Of a DNA stretch of 8,349 nucleotides, positions 1 through 6,338 are shown piece after piece. Positions within the stretch are counted from its first letter, which is position 1. The number at the start of each line of letters is the position of its first letter. The notes beneath the pieces are model-generated. The model worked only from the letters and a program-made list of their open reading frames with translations. It was not told the origin of the DNA and searched no databases. Source of the DNA: Bryobacterales bacterium (GTDB lineage Bacteria; Acidobacteriota; Terriglobia; Bryobacterales; Bryobacteraceae); assembly GCA_003132865.1 (NCBI GenBank), contig PKYZ01000801.1:1-8349 (forward strand). Direction: 5' to 3'. The position numbers and the translations under genes are program-made.

Positions 1-62
1 GGGGTACCTGAACTGTTACGCCGGGGCTTCTGCGGCGCACTTCTGCGCATCGCGGCCAATGG

Positions 63-497
63 GTGGCTCCTGCGTGGCGTGCCCGGCTGCTATCGCGTTG
101 GGCGGTGCCAACACCCCAGCGCGGTCTAAAAGGCGGCCTGATTGGAGTGGGCCCTAGATTGAGGTTCCTGTACAATGGACGTACGCTGCGTGCAATATCA
201 CGGTCCGTGTTGCTTCTCGTTGCGCTCATGGTGGTGCTACTCATGGTCGCACCGCACGGGGCGCAGCCTCCCGATCCGGCTCCGTACATCGGCGTATTCG
301 TTCCGGTGCCCATTTCGCCTCCGGGAACTGCAGGCCTGCGAGCAATCCCCCGACACCCCGTCATCGCCGATGGGTATCGATACATGCTCGCAAGAATTGA
401 TTCGGCGCTTGCACGGGCGGTTGCGGAGAACGGGCATTCATTGGCAGGCGAAGTTAGGGTGAATTGGGACAAGACAATGTATCGCGGAGATCCGTAA
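63..497 (+). CDS. N-terminal part of a frameshifted membrane-anchored beta-domain protein
   Basis: This frame encodes 144 residues. They form a basic N-terminus, one hydrophobic membrane segment at about residues 48-64 (SVLLLVALMVVLLMVA), a proline-rich stretch and the beginning of a beta domain (VRVNWDKTMYRGDP), then a stop at 495-497. The domain is cut off in mid-strand. The frame one base on continues it at once as RNLVTMRVARRAV, so this is very probably the front half of one gene ending at 1002, about 312 codons if rejoined. The start is uncertain. GTG 63 lacks a ribosome binding site. GTG 147 and TTG 159 are alternatives, and TTG 159 has GGAG about 11 bases upstream and would put the membrane segment close to the N-terminus. 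I do not recognise a named family with certainty. The layout (membrane anchor, extracytoplasmic beta domain, second membrane segment) is seen directly. Codon use is less GC-biased than in the genes to the right. Confidence 0.55.
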   Translation: MAPAWRARLLSRWAVPTPQRGLKGGLIGVGPRLRFLYNGRTLRAISRSVLLLVALMVVLLMVAPHGAQPPDPAPYIGVFVPVPISPPGTAGLRAIPRHPVIADGYRYMLARIDSALARAVAENGHSLAGEVRVNWDKTMYRGDP

Positions 498-507
498 TCT
501 CGTTACT

Positions 508-1002
508 ATGCGGGTAGCCAGGAGAGCGGTTCAGGACTTCGAACAAGGTCTGCAGGCGTCGTTTACAAAGCGTACGCCCGGAGTTGAGATTACCACAAGG
601 ATGCGCGGACTCTTACAGTCCGATGGCGGAGTCGACATCTCTGGAGGCGAGCCACCAACGCAGGTGATCGACGGCGGCGAGCACTATACCCAATGGACTT
701 GGGTGGTGAGCCCGAAATCACTCGGTCCTCACAAGCTACCAATCACCTTAGAGTGCCTGGTTACGGGCGACCAAGTTCCTGAAACGGCGAGCGTGTCGTA
801 CCAGGATTACCTGGATGTAGAAGTGCGAGAGACGCTCGCGGATATCAAGCGACGCTTCCTTGAGACCAAGACACCTGACGCGCTATACGTTCTAGTAACA
901 GCAATTCTCGCGAGTTTCCTTACATATATCTGGAAGAATGCTTTACTTCTCGTGAAGAGCACCAAGCATCGCCTATCGAACCGGCGTTCGACCCGAAAAT
1001 AG
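508..1002 (+). CDS. C-terminal part of the same frameshifted membrane protein
   Basis: This frame is open from 463, and its first ATG is at 508. That ATG lies inside the domain (RNLVT-MRV), has no convincing ribosome binding site, and is probably an internal methionine rather than a start. The 164 residues from 508 hold a beta-rich region with a W-x-W core and a following SLGPHKLPITL strand (about residues 60-85). A charged helical linker comes next (about 105-122, ETLADIKRRFLETK). A hydrophobic segment lies at about 125-142 (DALYVLVTAILASFLTYI), followed by a strongly basic tail. Together with 63-497 this gives an extracytoplasmic beta domain held by two membrane segments. From memory, similar domains with a 'W-x-W..P...G.h.L.L' signature occur as C-terminal modules of bacterial signalling or conflict-type proteins. 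This is a weak recollection, and no function is assigned. If the gene is truly broken, both halves are pseudogene remnants. Confidence 0.6.
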   Translation: MRVARRAVQDFEQGLQASFTKRTPGVEITTRMRGLLQSDGGVDISGGEPPTQVIDGGEHYTQWTWVVSPKSLGPHKLPITLECLVTGDQVPETASVSYQDYLDVEVRETLADIKRRFLETKTPDALYVLVTAILASFLTYIWKNALLLVKSTKHRLSNRRSTRK

Positions 1003-1017
1003 GACAATGCCGGATCA

Positions 1018-1039
1018 CCCGCGCTCCTTTGCTCGCGGG
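1018..1039. terminator. Possible bidirectional terminator hairpin between convergent genes
   Basis: A perfect 6-bp inverted repeat, CCCGCG (1018-1023) and CGCGGG (1034-1039), flanks a 10-base loop. It lies just after the plus-strand stop at 1002 and about 100 bp beyond the minus-strand stop at 1137, where a shared terminator would be expected. There is no T-run on either side, so an intrinsic terminator is not proven and a chance GC palindrome is possible. Confidence 0.25.
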
Positions 1040-1136
1040 GCTGATGATGAAGGGACCTTGAAGGGCATTCATTGTGACCTCTACCAGTTCGGCCGTGGGG
1101 GTCTTGAGTTCGCTTTTCGGAACGACCGATGGCTTG

Positions 1137-1436
1137 CTATTCCAGGATCTCACGCAGCGCCACTTTGAGAGACTCGGGCGCGGCTTCCTCGGCGAAGTAG
1201 CGGTCGGCCAATGCGTTCGCGCGAGCACGGTCCTCGGCCTTGAGGGCCGCGCGAACTGCGCCGCGCCTTGCAATCCCACCCTGGCAGTCCGACGCCGGGA
1301 AGGCTGCGGCCAATTGCCCCTCAATCGAGGAAACTTCCAACCATGCCCCTGCCGCGGCGCAAACGCCGCGGGATTCGAGTTCCTGGGCCCGCCAGATGGC
1401 GTCAGTCACCAGCGTGTTGAGTTCGTCAGTATCCAT
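1137..1436 (-). CDS. Small helix-rich protein of unknown function
   Basis: This gene encodes 99 residues and is the last of the minus-strand cluster. The sequence is dominated by predicted amphipathic helices rich in Ala, Glu, Arg and Leu (DELNTLVTDAIWRAQELE, RRGAVRAALKAEDRARANAL, and the C-terminal SLKVALREILE). It has no signal peptide or membrane segment, so it is probably cytoplasmic. I do not recognise the family. The ATG at 1436 is the natural start after the repaired propeller gene ends at 1520, leaving an 83-base gap. No good Shine-Dalgarno sequence precedes it, and an in-frame GTG a few codons upstream is an alternative. In the sequence as given the same frame is open all the way back to 2855, so a gene caller would fuse this protein to the propeller. 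I regard that fusion as an artefact of the frameshift near 1595-1599. Confidence 0.55.
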   Translation of the reverse strand: MDTDELNTLVTDAIWRAQELESRGVCAAAGAWLEVSSIEGQLAAAFPASDCQGGIARRGAVRAALKAEDRARANALADRYFAEEAAPESLKVALREILE

Positions 1437-1461
1437 AATCCATTCGGCGCCCACGACACCT

Positions 1462-1478
1462 GGCACAAGCCCTGTGCC
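1462..1478. repeat. Intercistronic hairpin
   Basis: A perfect 6-bp stem, GGCACA (1462-1467) and TGTGCC (1473-1478), with a 5-base loop lies in the 83-base gap between the repaired stop of the propeller gene (1520) and the start of the small gene (1436). It could stabilise or attenuate the message between the two genes. It loosely resembles the palindromes at 5936-5952 and 6275-6290 but lacks their CCCACC flank, so kinship is doubtful. Confidence 0.35.
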
Positions 1479-1519
1479 CCGAAGTCGGGACGCGGCACGC
1501 AAAGTGCGTGCGCCACAAG

Positions 1520-2855
1520 CTACGCCCCAATTGCGAACAGATGCTTTGCGCCGCGCACCAGCAGCAGATCGTCCCCGGGCGGGGTCGCCAAGCTCTGGCT
1601 CGCCGATCGGATTCTTCGACAGCAATTCGTATTGCGCGCCGGCCTTCACCACGTACACGTCGCCATCTTCGCTGCTGATGTACAGCTTGCCGGCCGCAAG
1701 CACGGGCGAGGCCACGAAGGAGCCGCCCTCGCCGACACGCTGCTGATAGATGCGCGTCCCGGTTTTGGCGTCGTATACGCTCAAGATGCCGTTGTTGGCG
1801 ACGGTATAGAGATGCTCGCCATAGACCAGCGGCGATGGCAGATACACGCCGCCGCGCTGCTTGCTCCAGGCGATGGCATCGCTCGATTCCTTGCCGTCGG
1901 TGAGCGTCAGGTCGCCGCTCGATCCCACCTTGATGGCATAGATGGGCTGCACCGGCGGATAGCCCGCAGTCACATAAATCAGGCCTTGCGAGGACACCGG
2001 CGTGGTGCAGGTGATCTCGGAATTAGGTCCCAAGGTCCACAGTTGTTTGCCGGTATCGGCGTCGTAACCCCGAATGGCTTTGGGGCCATTGGTGGCCACT
2101 TCGGTGCGACCCTTGCCCGGCACGACGGTGGGGGTGCTCCAGGACGGAATCTCCGCGCGCGCCGTGCGCCACAATTCGCTGCCGTCTTTCAGATCGAACG
2201 CCGCGATGAAGGAGTCCTTCTGCCGGTCGCACTGCAGGATCACCATGTTCTTATAGATGACCGGCGAACTGGCCGCTCCCCATTCCGAATCCGGATCGAA
2301 GAACCATCCCGCGTTCTGCAATCCGAGGTCTTTCTTCCACAGCAGCTCGCCCGAGGTGGAATAGGCGTAGAGTCCTTCCGAGCCGAAGTACGCCACGACT
2401 ACCTTTCCGTTAGTGGCCGGTGAGGGCGAAGCCTGCGACGACTTCGGGTGCCGTTTCGTCTTGGGTATGCCTTCGTGGGCGGTCTGTTGCCACAGGATTT
2501 TTCCGGTCTTCTTGTCGATGGCCAACACCTTCCACTGGTGCGGCGAGCTGTCGTTAGTCGAATCGGTGTCGCCGTATTGGCCGGTTCGAAATGTTTGTTT
2601 GGGATCGCTGGAAATCGCCGTGGTGACGAAGATCCGGTCACCCCACACGATGGGCGACGAGTCGGCGAGCCCGGGGATTTCGACGCTCCAGACGATGTTG
2701 GTACCTTTGGTGGCGTCCCATTTCACAGAGGGTTTGACGCCGTCCCCTACGCCGGACGCCGATGGACCGCGGAACTGCGGCCAATCGCCCGCGAATGCCG
2801 CGCCCGCGCCGGCGGCAGCAAGCGTTACCCATAACCAAATGCCACCCCGTCTCAT
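1520..2855 (-). CDS. Secreted PQQ-like beta-propeller protein, frameshifted near its 3' end
   Basis: An N-terminal signal peptide (residues 1-22, MRRGGIWLWV followed by an Ala-rich core) precedes DWPQFRGP at 24-31, a hallmark of PQQ-like propellers. Repeated blade motifs follow: KKTGKILW (115), TSGELLWKK (167), KDGSELWR (223), ADTGKQLW (266) and AKTGTRIY (363), plus a last blade, GKLYISSEDGDVYVV, near 389-403. This predicts an exported beta-propeller related to BamB/PQQ-enzyme repeats. No catalytic dehydrogenase residues are evident, so a binding or scaffold role is more likely. The ATG overlaps the stop of the ankyrin gene (ATGA, 2852-2855), implying translational coupling. Near residue 420 (bases 1595-1599) the frame slips. 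One base over, the expected end SLATPPGDDLLLVRGAKHL, then FAIGA, runs to a TAG at 1520-1522 and gives about 444 residues. As sequenced, the original frame instead reads on to 1137 (572 codons) through low-complexity Arg/Ala/Gly sequence. Confidence 0.85.
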
Positions 2856-3637
2856 TGCGTCACCGCCTTTTTGAACTTGAAAGTCTGACCACCCTGCTTC
2901 AATGTGAAGCTGGTTGCCGAATCGAACTCGACCTCCAGATTGTATGCGGCCATCACAAAGACGGTCGGGCTCTTGGGCTTAGGTGCGAACGCATCCTGGC
3001 CGGTGGCCTGCAGGTACAGCTTGCCCTCTTTGACGGATACCTTAATATCCAGCGGAAGCGTTTCCGTCTTAAAGGTGCCCACGTAGGATTCGAGGACCTT
3101 CGCATCCACTACTATCGGAGGCGCCGGCTCGTGCGCGCCCGCCTTTTTTAGCAGTTCGGCGACATCTTTCTTATTCTCCGCGAGTGCTCCTTCGTAGGCG
3201 CTATCCAAGGCCGGCTGGCCCGGCTTGCCCTTTTCCAGCACCGCTTGCACCAGATCGGCTTGGCCGGCGTCCGCGACCTCCTTCAGTTGCTCGTCGGCAT
3301 TGCCGCTTCCCTTGACGATGATCATCTTCGCCACGGCGTAGTGCTTCCGTTCCAGGACGAAATCGAGCAGGGACGCCTTATAGAAAGTGTCGCGCACATC
3401 GGTTTTGGCGCCTTTGTCCAGCAGGAACTGGACGACGGCTTCGTGGCCGCTCATGGCCGCCAGATAGAGGGGCGTCTGTCCGTATGGTGTCTTGGCCTCC
3501 ATGGGTGCCCCCTTTTCAATCAGGGCTTTGACGGTGTCGAGATCCCCTTTGCGCGCCGCATTGAGCAGGTCGTCGTTGACGTCCCCGGCAAGCAGCGCCA
3601 CAGCCATCGCGAAAAGCAGGCAGGCTAGTCGATGCAT
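2852..3637 (-). CDS. Exported ankyrin-repeat protein with C-terminal beta domain
   Basis: The 261-residue product starts with a short signal peptide (MHRLACLLFAMAVALLAG, cleavage near 18). Ankyrin repeats follow: one at about 21-50 (LLNAARKGDLDTVKALIEKG), a canonical second at about 51-82 (YGQTPLYLAAMSGHEAVVQF), and degenerate ones to about 168. From about 180 the fold changes to a beta domain beginning VLESYVGTF, a pattern typical of the small lipocalin-like domains (DUF3471-type) that follow serine beta-lactamase-like hydrolases. The neighbouring hydrolase carries two such domains. The start is supported by GGGAG about 7 bases before ATG 3637. The gene begins 47 bases after the hydrolase stop and its own stop overlaps the propeller start, so it sits in the middle of an operon. 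Ankyrin repeats bind proteins. The export signal suggests an envelope or periplasmic partner, possibly the hydrolase or the propeller; this is inference. Confidence 0.85.
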   Translation of the reverse strand: MHRLACLLFAMAVALLAGDVNDDLLNAARKGDLDTVKALIEKGAPMEAKTPYGQTPLYLAAMSGHEAVVQFLLDKGAKTDVRDTFYKASLLDFVLERKHYAVAKMIIVKGSGNADEQLKEVADAGQADLVQAVLEKGKPGQPALDSAYEGALAENKKDVAELLKKAGAHEPAPPIVVDAKVLESYVGTFKTETLPLDIKVSVKEGKLYLQATGQDAFAPKPKSPTVFVMAAYNLEVEFDSATSFTLKQGGQTFKFKKAVTQ

Positions 3638-3684
3638 AACAGCTCCCTTGGTTTAGTGTACGACACAGGAGGGAATTGGTTAGG

Positions 3685-5472
3685 CTATTTCCGGGGCAAG
3701 GTTTGTTCTCCGGAAGGATCGCGCTCCTTCAGACCGGTCACGCGGCCATTCTCCATGACGAACTCGATCACCAGGTCCGAGAACTGGGGCGTACTGAATC
3801 TGAGCCCTTTGGTCAGATTCAGCTTGAAAGGCGGCGCGCCGGGCGCCACCAGCGACAAGCCGGTGGCCTCGTTGTACACCACTTGTAGCTTAATCCCGTC
3901 GGGCGTCTCGTAAGTGCCGGCCAGTTGCGCCAGGAGCTTGGGGTCCGCGGTTTCGGGCTTGCGCGTGAACACCGCTTCGGCTTCGTCCAACGACATTACG
4001 GCTTGATCCACATCGCCCTGCGGGTTCGTCCGGAAGTTCACGGACCACTTGCCGTATCGCTCGTCATCGGGCGTGTCGAAGCGGTCGTAGTGGAAGTGAG
4101 TCATCGGAAATTGCATTTGATGAAAGTCAAACCGCAGTTGGTTGTCCTTCAACCCGATTTGCAGAATGCCGTAGGCCGGATTCTCGTACCCTCCGGCGTA
4201 ATCGGCCAGCGCGTGCGATGGCTTGGTATCTTTCACTTGATCCGCGCCGGCCTTGGCGCGAGCTTCCTTGCCCGCCCGCTTATCTTTCAGGCGCATATCC
4301 AGCCGGCGCTCGCTCCACGGCGTGACTTCCATACCCAGCAGGCGCTCGTACACGTTGTAACTGACGATGTTGTACAACGGCGCGCAATGGTCCCCGATGA
4401 CGAACACGATCACGCCGATGTGGTCGTTGGGAAGGAAAGACACCTGCGAGTGGAAGCCGTCGATATCGCCCCCGTGGAAAGTGATCAGATGTCCCCGGTA
4501 AGCCGCGGTTTCGCGCGCCATGCCGTATGCGGCATTCAGGATTTCCCAATAGCCTTTCGATTCGCCCAGCGTGTTGGGCAGGGCGATGGACGGCTCCAAG
4601 GTAGCCTTGAGGACGGCAGCGGGCAGCACCTGCCGGCCCTTGTACTTACCTTCATTCATTAAAGCGGTCAGCCAGTGCGACATCTCTTCGATGTTCGAAA
4701 TGATGGCGCCGGCAGGCCCGATTCCCTGTTGTTCTTCGTAGTAAGGAATCCGGTAAATCTCGAATGAGTCGCGCTTCTCTGTGAATGGCACGCCGTGATC
4801 GGGATGCTTGACCATGTCCGGGATGGAGTACACCGTCGAATCCATGGCCAGAGGAGTCAGGATGCGTTCCCGCACGAACTGTTCCCACGGCTTGCCGGAC
4901 TGGAGCTCGATCACGTATCCCGTGGCCGCGTACATCATGTTGTTATAGAGAAACATTTGCCGGATGGGCTGTTGGGGTTCCAGATACTTGAGGCGGTCGA
5001 ACAGTTCTTTGCGCGTGAACTCAGACTTATACCAGATGGTGTCATGCCGCGTGATGCCGGTGCGGTGCGAAAGCATGTCGTGCAGGGTGACGGTGTTGTT
5101 CAGCTCGTCGTTATAGAACTGAATGGCCGGCACGGACTGCCGGATGGGCTTGTCCCAGGTGAGCTTGCCTTCCTCGACGAGCATACCCGCGGAGACCGCC
5201 GTGAAGAGCTTGGTGTTGGAGGCGATGGGACAGAGGGTGGTGGGAGTGAACGGCAGTTTCTTCTCGTAATCGCGGTAGCCGTAGCCTTTGGCGAAGACAA
5301 GCTGGTCGTTGACGACGACGCCTACACCGATGCCCGGCGCGTTCCAATCCTTCAACACCTTTTCCATGTAGGCATCGAAGCCGGTCAACTTTTGGGCGAT
5401 TTCGGGGGGTTGGGCGGGGATGCCGTGGGCCAAGGCCACGGCGAACAGGGCGATTGCGGCGATCCTGCGCAT
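3685..5472 (-). CDS. Secreted serine hydrolase of the class C beta-lactamase/esterase fold with two C-terminal beta domains
   Basis: The 595-residue product has a signal peptide (about 1-20, MRRIAAIALFAVALAHGIPA) and a beta-lactamase/D-alanyl-D-alanine carboxypeptidase-like domain at about 30-380. The active-site set is complete: S85-x-x-K88 (SNTK), Y176-x-N178 (YNN), and H333-G-G as the third motif (HGG in place of KTG, usual for this branch). A charged Lys/Arg/Ala linker at about 388-417 leads to two beta modules, one from ALADYAGGYE (421) and one from LLAQLAGTYE (513). Family members are peptidases, esterases or amidases acting outside the cytoplasm, and the substrate cannot be deduced here. 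ATG 5472 is chosen because AGGAGG sits 7 bases upstream and the signal peptide begins there; the frame extends to 5670 but that part is not protein-like. It is the first gene of the minus-strand cluster, with a candidate promoter at 5498-5503. Confidence 0.92.
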   Translation of the reverse strand: MRRIAAIALFAVALAHGIPAQPPEIAQKLTGFDAYMEKVLKDWNAPGIGVGVVVNDQLVFAKGYGYRDYEKKLPFTPTTLCPIASNTKLFTAVSAGMLVEEGKLTWDKPIRQSVPAIQFYNDELNNTVTLHDMLSHRTGITRHDTIWYKSEFTRKELFDRLKYLEPQQPIRQMFLYNNMMYAATGYVIELQSGKPWEQFVRERILTPLAMDSTVYSIPDMVKHPDHGVPFTEKRDSFEIYRIPYYEEQQGIGPAGAIISNIEEMSHWLTALMNEGKYKGRQVLPAAVLKATLEPSIALPNTLGESKGYWEILNAAYGMARETAAYRGHLITFHGGDIDGFHSQVSFLPNDHIGVIVFVIGDHCAPLYNIVSYNVYERLLGMEVTPWSERRLDMRLKDKRAGKEARAKAGADQVKDTKPSHALADYAGGYENPAYGILQIGLKDNQLRFDFHQMQFPMTHFHYDRFDTPDDERYGKWSVNFRTNPQGDVDQAVMSLDEAEAVFTRKPETADPKLLAQLAGTYETPDGIKLQVVYNEATGLSLVAPGAPPFKLNLTKGLRFSTPQFSDLVIEFVMENGRVTGLKERDPSGEQTLPRK

Positions 5473-5479
5473 AAGGCGT

Positions 5480-5485
5480 CCTCCT
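5480..5485 (-). promoter_or_regulatory. Ribosome binding site of the serine hydrolase
   Basis: A perfect AGGAGG on the minus strand lies 7 bases before ATG 5472. It fixes the start against the longer in-frame option at 5670. Confidence 0.8.
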
Positions 5486-5497
5486 TGGGATTGAACC

Positions 5498-5503
5498 AGT
5501 ATA
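5498..5503 (-). promoter_or_regulatory. Candidate -10 box for the minus-strand cluster
   Basis: TATACT on the minus strand matches the sigma-70 -10 consensus at 5 of 6 positions and lies about 25 bases ahead of the hydrolase start, which would give a short leader containing the AGGAGG. No recognisable -35 box lies 16-18 bases further upstream, so the promoter is tentative. Confidence 0.35.
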
Positions 5504-5583
5504 CTGCGAGCGTTGCTCACCGTGGCTGGTGGGACCCAGAGGGTACCCCGCCTGGTGGTTGGTGGGCTTGCCTGGACGGTTGT

Positions 5584-5613
5584 GCGGAATTGGGCGGAAT
5601 TGGGCGGAATTGT
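5584..5613. repeat. 10-bp tandem repeat, three copies
   Basis: GCGGAATTGG occurs twice head to tail (5584-5593, 5594-5603) and is followed by GCGGAATTGT (5604-5613). One unit is about one helical turn, so an array of binding sites on one DNA face upstream of the hydrolase promoter is conceivable. Simple slippage is the plainer explanation. Confidence 0.7.
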
Positions 5614-5916
5614 GCATGGGGCGGTCGCTCGGAGTTTTCTGCCGATCAAAGCCAATTTCCGATAAGTCATTTATTGTCATTTTGTTCAGCGGCATTCCTG
5701 GCATACCCGATCGAGAATGGGGAGGAATTTTTGGGAAGCGGCGAGTTGTCTGGCGGAGCGCTGAACGGCCGAGTGCGGAAGACCTTGCTACCCGAAGATA
5801 AGGATAGCACGGCAACGACCGAGATTCGGCTGACCGATTGCTGTTGGGCGTTTGTTTTCAATGGCTCGCGGAGGTACCACAGGGCGTGACCGTCCATGGG
5901 CGCGCGCTAGCTGGCT

Positions 5917-5952
5917 GGCGGCCTGAGAGGCCGCCGCAGGCCGAGGGCCTGC
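5917..5952. repeat. Twin back-to-back perfect hairpins (REP-like palindromic element)
   Basis: Two stem-loops abut without a spacer. GGCGGCCT/AGGCCGCC (8-bp stem, 5917-5935) and GCAGGCC/GGCCTGC (7-bp stem, 5936-5952) both have the loop GAG. CCCACCC follows directly. The second hairpin and its flank align with the palindrome at 6275-6290 plus CCCACC, suggesting copies of one dispersed extragenic repeat family. No transposase is nearby. Confidence 0.65.
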
Positions 5953-6018
5953 CCCACCCAAAGGCAAAATGGATAAGTCCTGCCTCTGCAATCGTTTGAG
6001 GCGAGTTTTTCGACCTTT

Positions 6019-6171
6019 TTATGGATCCGCGGGAGGCCGCAGAAGCACGATCGATTGCGGCTCGTTCCGGTCCTCACTCTCGACGATGACCAGAACAGCG
6101 ATGCGCCTGGCCCTCGAGGTCCCGGAGCTGGCGAATCGGACCGATTCCTTTCCCGCAATAAGACACTGCAC
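6019..6171 (-). CDS. Possible small protein of 50 residues, unknown
   Basis: A minus-strand frame from GTG 6171 to TAA 6019-6021 reads like protein. A basic N-terminal part (KESVRFASSGTSRARR) leads into a hydrophobic strand and acidic turn (IAVLVIVESED), then a second strand and Pro-rich end (PQSIVLLRPPADP). AGAGG lies 6 bases upstream of the GTG, a fair ribosome binding site. The frame is closed by a stop a few codons before that site, so it is a small ORF or the tail of a decayed gene. I do not recognise it. Against it: the plus strand and other minus frames are also open here, and the length gives little statistical support. Confidence 0.35.
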   Translation of the reverse strand: MQCLIAGKESVRFASSGTSRARRIAVLVIVESEDRNEPQSIVLLRPPADP

Positions 6172-6274
6172 GCGCTGCCTCTGACTATGTCTCAGTTATT
6201 TTCCATGAACGATAGATAGCGTTGCGCTGTAACCATTGGCAGCGGCGGCCAAAGCGCGGCCGGCTAAAACGACA

Positions 6275-6290
6275 ACAGGCTGAAGCCTGT
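6275..6290. repeat. Palindromic repeat related to the twin hairpins
   Basis: ACAGGCT (6275-6281) and AGCCTGT (6284-6290) form a perfect 7-bp inverted repeat around GA, followed by CCCACC. Stem, GA centre and flank match the element ending at 5952. It sits about 50 bases ahead of the sirtuin start, within the probable leader. Confidence 0.55.
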
Positions 6291-6338
6291 CCCACCTGGA
6301 GGAGAGAGGCGCGCCGCAATTGAGGTACGCTAAAACCG

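Larger units (their letters stand above)
5473..6338. other. 866-bp intergenic region between divergent hydrolase and sirtuin genes
   Basis: No standard-size gene is convincing here. Several frames are open on both strands but lack protein character. The region contains the hydrolase promoter and ribosome binding site at its left end, the 10-bp tandem repeat at 5584-5613, twin hairpins at 5917-5952, a possible small minus-strand ORF at 6019-6171 and a palindrome at 6275-6290. Base composition is more mixed than in the genes, with AT-rich patches at about 5650-5690 and 6005-6022. The sirtuin promoter must lie in its right part, but no clear -35/-10 pair is visible. Confidence 0.6.

Noticed and set aside
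1..157. Two open frames running in from the left edge (ending at 129 and 157), possibly the tail of an upstream gene
   Set aside because: Both are rich in Cys, Gly and Ala with no recognisable motif, neither is clearly better than the other, and their length is uninformative. The one ending at 157 would sit just before the TTG 159 start candidate, which is suggestive only.
1437..1594. C-terminal extension of the propeller as a real fused domain
   Set aside because: The segment is Arg/Ala/Gly-rich with no fold character, whereas the alternative frame gives a family-like C-terminus followed by a stop.
1074..2423. Long 449-codon plus-strand frame
   Set aside because: It is antisense to the propeller and small gene. 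The protein is low-complexity and lacks domain character, a shadow caused by high GC.
3925..4662. 245-codon plus-strand frame opposite the hydrolase
   Set aside because: It is antisense to a hydrolase domain with complete catalytic motifs. His/Arg/Val-rich composition is typical of a shadow frame.
5473..5670. N-terminal extension of the hydrolase to 5670
   Set aside because: A perfect AGGAGG and a signal peptide begin at 5472, and the extension reads through the 10-bp tandem repeat and the promoter.
4795..5889. 364-codon plus-strand frame crossing the hydrolase start
   Set aside because: It is antisense to the signal peptide and catalytic region of the hydrolase and continues through the tandem repeats. 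There is no ribosome binding site or domain.
5667..5897. Minus-strand 76-codon frame in the intergenic region
   Set aside because: It is Ser/Pro-rich with no motif and no ribosome binding site, and several overlapping frames are equally open.
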